Shown here piece after piece: positions 17,885 through 26,155 of a stretch of 64,000 nt of DNA. The notes under the pieces were generated by a model. The model searched no databases, was not told where the DNA came from, and worked only from the letters and a program-made list of their open reading frames with translations. The position numbers were made by a program, and so were the translations under genes. The DNA is from an uncultured Bryobacteraceae bacterium (lineage in GTDB: Bacteria; Acidobacteriota; Terriglobia; Bryobacterales; Bryobacteraceae): positions 186,001 through 250,000 of the forward strand of contig CALDSU010000001.1 in the NCBI GenBank assembly GCA_937924525.1, read 5' to 3'. Each line of letters opens with the position of its first letter. The first letter of the stretch is position 1.

Positions 17885-18556
17885 TCAATCGGCCGACACG
17901 GCCCCGGCCGGTTTACGGACTTTCCGCCGCCGGCCGAGGCCCGACGGCAGCAACGGCGCCGCGGCGGCGACGATCACCCGCCATGCCGTGCGCGCGACGC
18001 AAGCGGCGTCGGTCCAAGCCGTACGCCTGCGGGCGTATTCCAGGTCGCGGAGAATCTTCGGGGCGAGCAGGTGGGTCAGATAGTATTCCTCCGGATCCGC
18101 GCCGGGCGGAATCCGTTCGGCTTCTTCTCCGGCTGCCAACTGAGAGGGACCGGTGATGCCCGGTTGCAGCGCCAGCACGGCGCGCTGCGCGGCGGTGTAA
18201 TGTCTCACCACGGAAAGGGCCTCCGGGCGCGGGCCGACCAGGGTGACGTCGCCGCGGAGCAGGTTGTACAACTGCGGCAATTCGTCGAGCTTCGCGCGGC
18301 GCAGCCAAAAGCCGAGCCCGGTGATCCGCCGATCCCGCGGCCCTGTGATCGCGGGTCCCTGGCGGTCGGCGTGCCGGATCATGGTGCGAAATTTCCATAA
18401 GCGAAAAGGCCTTCCGTCCCGACCGGCGCGCCAGGCGGCGAAAAAAGGACCTCCGGGCGAGCTGGCGGCGACCGCAATCGCCACCAGCGCCAACAGCGGG
18501 CTCAGCAGCGCCAGGGCCGCCGCCGCCACCGCCAGGTCGATCGCTCTTCGGATCAT
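17885..18556 (-). CDS. EPS-initiating sugar-1-phosphate transferase (WbaP/PglC-type)
   Basis: 223 aa, close to the minimal catalytic form without the extra N-terminal membrane domain of WbaP/WcaJ. One N-terminal hydrophobic hairpin (about 5-33) is followed by LWKFRTM (about 53-59) and KLDELPQLYNLLRGDVTLVGPRP (about 89-111), the signature of bacterial sugar transferases. It would load the first sugar phosphate onto undecaprenyl phosphate. The start at ATG 18556 overlaps the preceding glycosyltransferase stop by ATGA; a longer reading lacks membrane character. Confidence 0.92.
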   Translation of the reverse strand: MIRRAIDLAVAAAALALLSPLLALVAIAVAASSPGGPFFAAWRAGRDGRPFRLWKFRTMIRHADRQGPAITGPRDRRITGLGFWLRRAKLDELPQLYNLLRGDVTLVGPRPEALSVVRHYTAAQRAVLALQPGITGPSQLAAGEEAERIPPGADPEEYYLTHLLAPKILRDLEYARRRTAWTDAACVARTAWRVIVAAAAPLLPSGLGRRRKVRKPAGAVSAD

Positions 18557-19599
18557 GGGTGTTCGTGGGTCAACCGGTTGAAGATCGAGTCGCCGTCCAC
18601 CCGGCGTCCGCGCCGCAGCTCCGCTCCCAAACCGGCGAGAAAACCCAGCCCGTACGCGCAGTGAAACGTTGCGAACGCCGCGGGTAGCCACGGCAGCGTG
18701 TCCCATCCGTGGCGGCGGGCGGTAACGAGCGACGCCGCCAGGAGGGAGGCGGCATAGGCGAAGTTCAGCAGCGCCCAGCCGGCGCCCCACCAGCCCGGAA
18801 CCCCGCCCGCCAGCAGCGACCCCAGCGTTCCGCCCGCCAGCGAGACTTGGGCCAGGACAAAAGCAGCGGGCGTTAGATGCCGCCACGACCCCGCGCCGTG
18901 CTTGCGGATCACGGCGACTTTCCAGAATCCGTACTGCGCGTACTGCCCGAACAGGGCGCGGAGCGTAGCGCGCGGTGCGTACCAGGAGCGGATGCGCGGA
19001 TTCTGCCAGATGCGGCCCCCGGCGCGGCGGAGACGGAGATTGAACTCGTCGTCCTGATTGCGGACCAGCGTTTCATCAAAGCCGCCCAGCCGTTCGAACA
19101 CCTCGCGCCGCCAGCAACCATAGGGGACCGTATCCACCCAGCCCTCGTAATCTTCCCGGTGAAAGCGCGCGCCGCCGGTGGAGAAGCGGGAATGGTAAGC
19201 TCCGGCGATGGCGCGCGCCCGCGCTCCCGCCGCCTCCGTGCGCGCGGGTCCCCCGACGTTGTCCGCGCCGGTGGCCAGCAGGGTGGCCACGCATGCGGCG
19301 CAATAGTCGGGCGCGTACCGCGTATGCGCATCCAAGCGGAGCACAATCTCACCTCGCGCCACGCGAAGGGCCGCGTTGAGCCCCGTCGAGGCAATGCGGC
19401 CGGGATTGTCGATGAGCCGCAGGCGGACGTGCCGCCGCGCATAGCCGGCCACGACCTCGCGGGTGCCATCTTCGCTTCCGCCGTCCGCAATGATGGCTTC
19501 CCAGTCCAGTTCGCCCATCCGCTGCTCCCGCAGCGAATCGAGGAACGATCGAATGTGGCGGGCTTCGTTCCGGCAAGCGACGATCAACGAGATCCGCAT
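18553..19599 (-). CDS. glycosyltransferase family 2, ExoA-like
   Basis: 348 aa. The GT-A domain starts ISLIVACRNEARHI, with ADGGSEDGT (about 38-46), a DAH in place of DxD (VLRLDAHTRYAPD, about 88-100), and NQDDEFNLRLRRAG (about 185-198). Two or three C-terminal membrane helices (about 240-320) fit ExoA/succinoglycan-type enzymes that act at the inner membrane. It probably adds an internal sugar to the repeat unit. It lies 9 bp after the neighbouring GT4 and overlaps the sugar transferase start. Confidence 0.87.
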   Translation of the reverse strand: MRISLIVACRNEARHIRSFLDSLREQRMGELDWEAIIADGGSEDGTREVVAGYARRHVRLRLIDNPGRIASTGLNAALRVARGEIVLRLDAHTRYAPDYCAACVATLLATGADNVGGPARTEAAGARARAIAGAYHSRFSTGGARFHREDYEGWVDTVPYGCWRREVFERLGGFDETLVRNQDDEFNLRLRRAGGRIWQNPRIRSWYAPRATLRALFGQYAQYGFWKVAVIRKHGAGSWRHLTPAAFVLAQVSLAGGTLGSLLAGGVPGWWGAGWALLNFAYAASLLAASLVTARRHGWDTLPWLPAAFATFHCAYGLGFLAGLGAELRRGRRVDGDSIFNRLTHEHP

Positions 19600-19608
19600 A
19601 CGGCAACG

Positions 19609-20730
19609 CTAGGCGGCCGGGCGACGAAGCCGTCGAAGGGACAGCGCCTCAGCATACAAACGCAAGTACGCCTCCGCCATGCGGTCGGCGGAGAAATTGC
19701 GGGCGACGTGCACGCGGCCCTGCCGCGCGAGGCGCTGCGCCAGCTCCGGGTCGCGCAACAACCGCAGCATGGCCTGCGCCAGCGCTCCGGGGTTCCGCGG
19801 TTCCACGAGCAAACCCGTGACGCCCGGAATCACGACGCGGGGCACGGAACCCACGCGGGTCGCAATGACGGGCCGGTTCGAGGCCATCGCTTCGAGCAGG
19901 CACATCGGCAAGGCCTCCGTTTCCGAGGGCAGCACCACGAAATCGAAAGAGGCATAAACCGCCGGGGTGTCTTCCCGCGCCCCAGTGAACAGCACCTGAC
20001 GGCTGATACCCAGCGCCGCGGCCCGCGCTTCCCAAACCGGGCGGCAGGGGCCGTCCCCCACGAATGCAAACGCCGTGGCCGGACGGCAGCGGATGACTTC
20101 CTGGACGGCTTGCAGCAGCGTTTCGCCGCTTTTGGCGGGAACCAGGCGTCCCACGAACCCACCCAGCCGGTCGCAATCCGGCGGCAGGGAACGGCGGAGC
20201 GTTGGTGCGGCTTCCCGGAAGGGGCGGGGATCTACTCCGTTGGGCAAGGGAGCGGCCCGCACCCCGCAGCGGCGCAGGATATCCGCCACCGGCTCGGAAG
20301 CCGCCGCCACACGATCGAACCGCCGCAACACCAGCCGGTCGAGCGCGGCGTAGGCGCGCATCCTCAACCGCCGGTCCGGCCAGTTGTGGCAGGTGGCCAC
20401 CAGCGCGACGCGGCCGTCGCGGGCGGCGCAGTAGCCGTAAACGTCCGCCTTGTAGCCGTGCGTATGGAGCACGTGCGCCGCGTGGCGGTCCAGCACTTCG
20501 CGAATCCGTCGCGGAGTGCTCCGGTCCCACCGCCCGCGGCAGGGCACCAACTCGACCGGAAGGTCCGCGCGGCGCGCCGGTTCGGCCGTTTCCAGGTGCG
20601 GCCCGCGATCATCCAGAAAGAGGGCGATGACGCCATGGTGTCCCCGGCGCACCGTCGCTTCCGCCAGCGTCAGCATCATGTTCTCCGCGCCGTAATGCCC
20701 TTCGCTGCTGATCAGGTGCAGAACGTTCAT
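19609..20730 (-). CDS. glycosyltransferase family 4
   Basis: 373 aa, GT-B. N-terminal LHLISSEGHYGAENMM is the common acceptor-side start of this group. The C-terminal half has FVGRLVPAKSGE, FVGDGP, and SETEALPMCLLEAMASNRPVIATRVG, which contains the E-x7-E nucleotide-sugar site (about 268-276). It likely transfers one residue in EPS repeat assembly. It follows the Wzy-like gene by 3 bp. No membrane segment is present, so it is expected to be peripheral on the cytoplasmic face. Confidence 0.88.
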   Translation of the reverse strand: MNVLHLISSEGHYGAENMMLTLAEATVRRGHHGVIALFLDDRGPHLETAEPARRADLPVELVPCRGRWDRSTPRRIREVLDRHAAHVLHTHGYKADVYGYCAARDGRVALVATCHNWPDRRLRMRAYAALDRLVLRRFDRVAAASEPVADILRRCGVRAAPLPNGVDPRPFREAAPTLRRSLPPDCDRLGGFVGRLVPAKSGETLLQAVQEVIRCRPATAFAFVGDGPCRPVWEARAAALGISRQVLFTGAREDTPAVYASFDFVVLPSETEALPMCLLEAMASNRPVIATRVGSVPRVVIPGVTGLLVEPRNPGALAQAMLRLLRDPELAQRLARQGRVHVARNFSADRMAEAYLRLYAEALSLRRLRRPAA

Positions 20731-20733
20731 GCT

Positions 20734-22080
20734 TCACCTGGCCGCGAGGACCGGGACTGCTGCTTCGGCAACGGCGCCGGCGCTCGCCCTCTCGTGATCC
20801 AGTTGCCGGGCGCGCGCCGCCAAACCGGCCAACACCCAAAAGAAGCCTTGAATTTGCAGATAGGTCCAGCGGTCTCCGAACGCATTCGACACCGCCGCGC
20901 AAATCACCCAACCCGCCATGCCCAAGCCGACACCGGCCCAAAGAGGATCCGTCGCCCCGCGGAACAAACGCCATCCCTCCAAGAAACTGCGCGCGAGCAG
21001 CGCGACGAACAGCGCCAAGCCTGCGACGCCGGTCTCGACCAGCACCTCCAGGTAATAGTTGTGCGTGTCGCGGTAACTTCCCACGCGCCCCAGGTAGGGA
21101 TAGGTGTTGAATCCCGTCCCCAGCGCCGGACGCGCGCGAATCAGTTCCCAGGAGTCTTCCCACAGGGCGATGCGCAACTCCGCGGAATGGTCAAGCTGGC
21201 CGTCCTCGCCGCGCGTCATCCGCACCCGTTCCACCACCGCGTGGGGGACGACCGCAGTCCACACCAGGGCGAACACGGCGAGCAAGACCAGCAGCAAACG
21301 CTGCTTGACTAAGCCGAGGAATAGCCAGCCCGCCAGAAACGCGGCGTAGGCGCCCCGCGACAGGCTGTACAGGAGGCAAAGCGCGGAGTACGCCGCCAGC
21401 CCCAGATAGGCGAGCCGGAAGCGCCGGCGAGCCTCGCACGCGGCCATCGCCAGCAGGAACGTCGCGGCCTGGGCCTCGAACGCGGCCAAGCCGTTGACGC
21501 CTGCGTACCCCATGGATCCTCCGGCGCTCAAGGTGTCGCGCAGTTCCTGCGAGTAAGAAGAAAAATCCCGCCCGCTCACCGTCCCCCAGAAGGAGCGGTC
21601 CAGTTGCAGCATGGCCAGGCCCATGAGCGCCAGCAGAATCCGCGCCTCGCGGAGGTTGGTCACCGCCGAGGCGGTGACGAAGAACAGGGCCGGCATGGTC
21701 ATGTAGGCCAGCCAATCCGCGAACCGCGGGTCGCCGGGCAGGGGCGGGGCGGCGCCCAGATGCCCGGCGCCCGCCCATAGGGAAGCGAACGTAAAGAGGC
21801 CATACATCACCAGCAGGCGGGTCCACGGGGTGGCCGGCAGGACAGGCTTCCCTTTGCGCCACAAGCCGAGTCCAATGCCGAGCAGCATCACGTAGACGAC
21901 GCTCTCCCCCCAGGGAAAACCGTTCAGCCGGTAGCGCACGGTTTGCAAGGGGAGCAAGGGCGTCAGAAAGTAAAGGCCGGCAACGGGCCGCCAACAGACG
22001 GCGGCCAGCAGCGCGGCGATGGCCAAGCCGTACAGGGCATAGCCGACATATCCTTCCAGTCCGAAGTTATAGAAGGGCAC
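20734..22080 (-). CDS. Wzy/O-antigen ligase-like polysaccharide polymerase
   Basis: 448 aa with about 11 membrane helices. The periplasmic loop holds GTGFNTYPYLGRVGSYRDTHNYYLEVLVETG (in two parts around residues 310-345), where the GTG...HN-x6-ETG pattern is typical of the Wzy_C/O-antigen ligase fold. It should join lipid-linked repeat units after export by the flippase. The GTG at 22080 is chosen because the product then starts with PFYNFGLEGYVG before helix 1; the upstream in-frame part overlaps the preceding glycosyltransferase. It still overlaps that gene by 14 nt. Confidence 0.87.
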   Translation of the reverse strand: MPFYNFGLEGYVGYALYGLAIAALLAAVCWRPVAGLYFLTPLLPLQTVRYRLNGFPWGESVVYVMLLGIGLGLWRKGKPVLPATPWTRLLVMYGLFTFASLWAGAGHLGAAPPLPGDPRFADWLAYMTMPALFFVTASAVTNLREARILLALMGLAMLQLDRSFWGTVSGRDFSSYSQELRDTLSAGGSMGYAGVNGLAAFEAQAATFLLAMAACEARRRFRLAYLGLAAYSALCLLYSLSRGAYAAFLAGWLFLGLVKQRLLLVLLAVFALVWTAVVPHAVVERVRMTRGEDGQLDHSAELRIALWEDSWELIRARPALGTGFNTYPYLGRVGSYRDTHNYYLEVLVETGVAGLALFVALLARSFLEGWRLFRGATDPLWAGVGLGMAGWVICAAVSNAFGDRWTYLQIQGFFWVLAGLAARARQLDHERASAGAVAEAAVPVLAAR

Positions 22081-23296
22081 GGCCGCTCGCCTGATTCTCC
22101 GCGCCGCCGGGCGCGGGCCAGCTTGGCATGCGCCGAGCAGGCTGGCGCGCAAAGCCTGGAACGCGCGCCAGGAGCCCGTCGTACAGAGCCGCCAGTTGGC
22201 TCACCATGGCGTTCAGGCTGAAGCGCGACTCCACAATCTGCCGGCCGGCGCGTCCCATGGCGGCCGCGCGCGCCGGACTGCGCAGGAGTTCCACGACTGC
22301 GTCCGCCGTCTCTTGTTCCGCTCCCAGGGGGGTGAGGTAGCCGCTGCGCTCGGACGCCACGACTTCGGCGTTGCCGCCGACGTGGTGCGCCACGCACGGG
22401 AGCCCGCACGCCATCGCCTCGAGCAGGGCATTGGACAGTCCTTCGCTGAGCGAAGGCAGATAGAACACGGTGCACGCCTTCAGCACGGCCGCGACGTCAT
22501 CCCGTCCGCCCGCGAAATGGACGCGCCCGGCGACGCCGAGCTGTTCGGCCAGAGCGCGCACCCGCTGAAAGTACGCTGGGTCCAGCGGGGCGCCGACCAC
22601 CAGGAAGTGCGCGTCCGGCGCCTGGCGGCACACGCGGGCCGCCACCCGCACGAGCTGATCCGTACCTTTGACAGGACGAAGGTTGCCCACCGAAACCACC
22701 ACGGGCGCGCCGTCCGGCAGTCCGATCCCGGCGGGACGGTGAGGCGGCATGGCGTCGATCTCGTCGAGGTCCACGCCATTGCGCACGGTCACCACGCGGC
22801 TGGGATCGAGGCGGTCTTGCGCGACGTGCCACACGCGAACCTCTTCGGACACCGCCTGCACCTGGTCGAATAGCGGCGCCGCCGCACGGTAGGCCAGCCG
22901 TTGCGGCAAGGTGCGGTCGAAGCCCATATCCCGGCGGCTGGAAATCACCACCGGGGTCCGGCTCAACGTGGCCACCACCCCGCCGAGCAGGTCCGAGGCG
23001 GGGAAGAACGTGTGCAGGATCGCCACCCGCTCGGCGCGGAGCAGGCGTGACAGAAGCCAGGCCGCCCGCCACGCACTGATCCCCCACAGGTGGTGCACGG
23101 GCAGGCAGTGCACGGGGCACGCGAAGCGGTCCCGCGCCACGCGCGCCGGCGCGCTGGCCAGCGTGGCGATCGAACAGGAATATCCTTCCTTAGGCAGCGC
23201 GCGAACCAGACGCCGCAACACGCCCTCCGCGCCCCCCGCCGCCGAGTAGAGCACGTCGATCAGAAACAGCACCCGAGGATGGGAGACCGGGCTCAT
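22067..23296 (-). CDS. glycosyltransferase family 4
   Basis: 409 aa, GT-B. VLFLIDVLYSAAGGAEGVLRRL opens the acceptor domain, split by GGAEG. VSVGNLRPVKGTDQLVR (about 203-219), FLVVGAP, and SLSEGLSNALLEAMACGLP with E-x7-E (about 298-306) mark the donor domain. It is likely another EPS repeat-unit transferase. ATG 23296 overlaps the deacetylase stop by ATGA. The last 30 residues are proline/alanine-rich and overlap the polymerase start, so they may be non-essential. Confidence 0.88.
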   Translation of the reverse strand: MSPVSHPRVLFLIDVLYSAAGGAEGVLRRLVRALPKEGYSCSIATLASAPARVARDRFACPVHCLPVHHLWGISAWRAAWLLSRLLRAERVAILHTFFPASDLLGGVVATLSRTPVVISSRRDMGFDRTLPQRLAYRAAAPLFDQVQAVSEEVRVWHVAQDRLDPSRVVTVRNGVDLDEIDAMPPHRPAGIGLPDGAPVVVSVGNLRPVKGTDQLVRVAARVCRQAPDAHFLVVGAPLDPAYFQRVRALAEQLGVAGRVHFAGGRDDVAAVLKACTVFYLPSLSEGLSNALLEAMACGLPCVAHHVGGNAEVVASERSGYLTPLGAEQETADAVVELLRSPARAAAMGRAGRQIVESRFSLNAMVSQLAALYDGLLARVPGFARQPARRMPSWPAPGGAENQASGRALL

Positions 23297-24195
23297 GCGG
23301 CCTTCCCGGCGGAGACGCGGCTAGGTTCCGGTTCTCGTGCGGCCAGATGCCGCGCGTTCGCGCGCCACGCCCGCCAGAACACGCAATAATCGAACATCAC
23401 GGGCGAGAAGCGTCCCGTCAAACCGGTAAAGCTGCGCTCCCACACGCAGACGCGGGGCAAATCCCAGGGATCGCTTTCCTCGGTCCACACGCCTCGCCAC
23501 AGCGCGAAGGCGCGCGCAAAACCGGCCTCCCGGACCTGCCGCCGGAGCGCGGGCGAGGTGCGGCCATAGGGAAAGGCGAACACCGTGCACGGTTCCCCTA
23601 ACGCACGTTCCAGATCCGCCTTGGATCCGGCGATTTCCGCGCGCGCCTCCTCCGCGCGGAGCTCCGGCAAGGCTGCGTGGGTGCGGGTATGCGCGCCGAA
23701 CCGGATGCCAGCACGCCGCATGCGCCGGATCTCCTCCCAGGAAAGGGCGCGATCGGCGGCGGTGGGGGTTTCCGCCGCAAACGGCAGGATCTGGCCACAG
23801 AGCGAGGGGCACACGAAAACGACCGCCGGGCAGCGGCACTCGCTGAGCAACGTTACCAAGCCAGCGTTGTCGGCCCAGCCGTCGTCGAAGGTCAGCGCGA
23901 TGCGGATCCTTCCGGGTTTACCGCCCGGCTCGGCCTCCGCCGCGTCAACCGGCAGGTGATGCCGGGCCATGTGCTTTAGCACCGCCGCAAACGTCTCGGG
24001 TCGGACGATCATGCCCGGCAGGCGGAAACTCGGCCGGCCGTCCTGCTCGTTGAGGACCCGGTGAAACGCCAGCACCACCACCGCCCCCTGGGACCGCAGA
24101 CGGCGTTGGACCCACCACAACGCTCCCGAGCGCGCGAGACACTCGGCCCACACGCGTTGCGCCAACCGCCGCAGCCATCGTGCTCCGTCCGTCAC
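23293..24195 (-). CDS. polysaccharide deacetylase (NodB/CE4)
   Basis: 300 aa. The NodB domain carries motif 1 LTFDDGW (101-107, Asp-Asp) and motif 2 HTRTH (169-173, metal His pair), then FAFPYG (about 210-215). CE4 enzymes remove N- or O-acetyl groups from glycans. There is no clear signal peptide, but the N-terminus is basic and amphipathic, so its compartment is uncertain. The start is GTG 24195, overlapping the kinase stop as GTGA and preceded by GGGAGGAAG. It might trim acetyl groups from amino sugars of the EPS, with the neighbouring acyltransferase acting in the opposite sense. Confidence 0.87.
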   Translation of the reverse strand: MTDGARWLRRLAQRVWAECLARSGALWWVQRRLRSQGAVVVLAFHRVLNEQDGRPSFRLPGMIVRPETFAAVLKHMARHHLPVDAAEAEPGGKPGRIRIALTFDDGWADNAGLVTLLSECRCPAVVFVCPSLCGQILPFAAETPTAADRALSWEEIRRMRRAGIRFGAHTRTHAALPELRAEEARAEIAGSKADLERALGEPCTVFAFPYGRTSPALRRQVREAGFARAFALWRGVWTEESDPWDLPRVCVWERSFTGLTGRFSPVMFDYCVFWRAWRANARHLAAREPEPSRVSAGKAA

Positions 24196-25010
24196 CGGCG
24201 GCTTCCTCCCTTCCGCTCCGGATCGTTCCGGTAGTAGTAATAGGCGCGCGGGGGCTTCCAGAGGAACCAATCCACGGCGCTGTTCCAAACCACGCCCAGC
24301 AGTTGTGGGCTCAAAGTCCGCAGGGCCTCCAGGCAGGCCGTCCGGTCGGTATGGTCCTGGCGAATGACGAGCAGCACGCCATCACTGACGGCGCCGATCA
24401 ATTCGCCGTCGGCCAGTCCGGCGAAGGGAGGGCTATCGATGAACACGTGGCGGAATCGCTCCCGCAACATCGCCGCCAGCCGCGGCCACCGCGAAGAGGC
24501 CAGCAACTCGGCGGGGTTGGCGTGCCGCTCGCCCGCGGGGAGCACCCCCAACCCGGGCGTTTCCTCCAGCCGGCAGAGGGCATCCTCCAAGGGAACCTCG
24601 TCTTGCAGCAGTTCCGCCAGGCCGGGCCCCGGCGGCAGGCCCAAATAGCGGTGCACGCCGGGCCGCCGCAGGTCTCCGTCCACCAGCAGGACGCTCTCCT
24701 CGGTGCGCAGCGCGAATGTCGCCGCCAGGTGAATCGCGGTCAGCGTCTTGCCGTCGCCCTCCCCCGGGCTCGAGATCACAATCAGCGCGGGATGCCGCGG
24801 GTTGTGGAGCAGTTTGGTGCGAATCAGGCGGTACTGTTCTTCCGCTCGCGGGTTCTCTTCGCCCGACAGCAATAGAGGCGGTTTGCCGGGCGGACGCGTG
24901 CGCCACCGCCCGAGAATCGAAGACCGTTGCGCAGTCTCCGGCTCCCCTAACGGAGCCGGTGTTGCCTCCGCCGTCTCCGCCAGCCGAAGCGTGCAGAAGC
25001 CGTTCTTCAT
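24192..25010 (-). CDS. CpsD/Wzc-like BY-kinase (P-loop tyrosine kinase)
   Basis: 272 aa, cytoplasmic half of a bacterial tyrosine autokinase. Walker A SPGEGDGKT (81-89), Walker A' VLLVDGDLRRP (107-117), Walker B VFIDSPP (189-195). The C-terminus has a tyrosine cluster (YYYY, 257-260), the likely autophosphorylation site. Its membrane activator would be the Wzz-like protein encoded 3.1 kb upstream, as in split CpsC/CpsD systems, whereas Wzc of E. coli is fused. It should control chain length and polymerisation. ATG 25010 overlaps the acyltransferase stop (ATGA). About 60 N-terminal residues before EQYRLIRTKL are low in complexity. Confidence 0.9.
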   Translation of the reverse strand: MKNGFCTLRLAETAEATPAPLGEPETAQRSSILGRWRTRPPGKPPLLLSGEENPRAEEQYRLIRTKLLHNPRHPALIVISSPGEGDGKTLTAIHLAATFALRTEESVLLVDGDLRRPGVHRYLGLPPGPGLAELLQDEVPLEDALCRLEETPGLGVLPAGERHANPAELLASSRWPRLAAMLRERFRHVFIDSPPFAGLADGELIGAVSDGVLLVIRQDHTDRTACLEALRTLSPQLLGVVWNSAVDWFLWKPPRAYYYYRNDPERKGGSRR

Positions 25011-26143
25011 GACTCGCCACCCCAAACGCGGCGTCCCACGTTGCGAAGCTTGCGCAGGGCCCGGAACAACGCCCCCTTCCCTCCGGGATTTCCCGCGGCG
25101 GCCCAAACCAAGGGACGGGAACCCGTGGCCAAACGGCGCTTGTATTCCGCGTCGCCGGCCAGGAAGTCGAATTCGTCATAGCCCGACGCTAAGCAGTAGC
25201 GGACGCTCTCGGCCACGGTCAGCGTGCCCGGGCTCGACCGCGGGTCGAGGCCATAGTCGATGCCGGACTGATAGAAGCTGACGTGCCCCTGGTGCGCGAA
25301 CAGATACACGATGCCGAGCAGGTGGCTGCCTCCGCGCACCCGCAACAATAAGAGGCTGCGTTCCGGAAAACACCTGGTGATCAGACGGCGGTGAAACTCG
25401 ACGAAACGCCGAGAGGCGAACACGCTGCCCGGCCAGCGCGCCTGGCGGCGCGCCCGATTGAGGGCCGCCATTTCCTCGAAGCAAGCCAGCGCGGCGGGAA
25501 GGCTCTCCGGAGTTTCCACCACCAGGCGCTCTTGCCGTGCGAAGCGCCGCCGGCTTTGGCGGAGGTGCTTTCGGGTGGTCTTCCCGAGCACACTTTCGTA
25601 GTCGCCTCCGGACCGGCGGATAGCCGTCAGATCCGCGTAGAAGCTCTCCCTCCAGTCTTCCTCCCAGCGCAAGCCGGCGAGTTCCCGCCGCAGGGCGTCA
25701 TAGCCAGGACCGGGCTGGAATCCCTCCAGCCGGAGCTCGTCCCACCGCGCGGCGCGAAGGCGCGCCGCCAGCGCTGCGGCGACTGCCCGTTCCGCACCCG
25801 GGCGGCAGAGCAGGTCGTTATACTCCGGGTACGCCGCCTCGCGGGCATCCTCGCCGGACGTGTTCAGGAAGAGCCGTCGGTAGAGCCGGGCGGCGCCCGT
25901 TTGCGCCGGTTCGACCAGCAGGCACGCTCCCAGCGGTTGTCCGCCTCGGGCGAAAACAGCGATGCGCACCCGAAGGGCCGGGCCGAAAATGGCGATCCAC
26001 GACTCCACCCACGGTTCGCTCAAAAAGAAGCCGAAGCGGGTTGAGCTGCGGAACAGTTCATCCCACACCGGAGCGACCTGGGGCCACTCCTCGGGAGCGA
26101 ACTCGAGGCACTCCATCTTCTCGCTGGCCAAGGTAACCGGCAT
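25007..26143 (-). CDS. CelD/BcsL-like GNAT acyltransferase
   Basis: 378 aa. It has the double-GNAT layout of the CelD/BcsL/FemAB-like group: FFLSEPWVESWIAIFG near the N-terminus, a linker rich in basic residues (SVLGKTTRKHLRQSRRRF, about 185-202), and a second GNAT half with HVSFYQSGIDYGLDPRSSPGTL (in two parts, about 285-307) and EFDFLAGDAEYKRRLA (about 325-340). Members in EPS and cellulose loci are thought to acylate sugars or precursors. The donor is unknown. It lies 12 bp after the beta-barrel gene and is translationally coupled to the kinase. Confidence 0.8.
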   Translation of the reverse strand: MPVTLASEKMECLEFAPEEWPQVAPVWDELFRSSTRFGFFLSEPWVESWIAIFGPALRVRIAVFARGGQPLGACLLVEPAQTGAARLYRRLFLNTSGEDAREAAYPEYNDLLCRPGAERAVAAALAARLRAARWDELRLEGFQPGPGYDALRRELAGLRWEEDWRESFYADLTAIRRSGGDYESVLGKTTRKHLRQSRRRFARQERLVVETPESLPAALACFEEMAALNRARRQARWPGSVFASRRFVEFHRRLITRCFPERSLLLLRVRGGSHLLGIVYLFAHQGHVSFYQSGIDYGLDPRSSPGTLTVAESVRYCLASGYDEFDFLAGDAEYKRRLATGSRPLVWAAAGNPGGKGALFRALRKLRNVGRRVWGGES

Positions 26144-26155
26144 GGTCTTTGCTGC

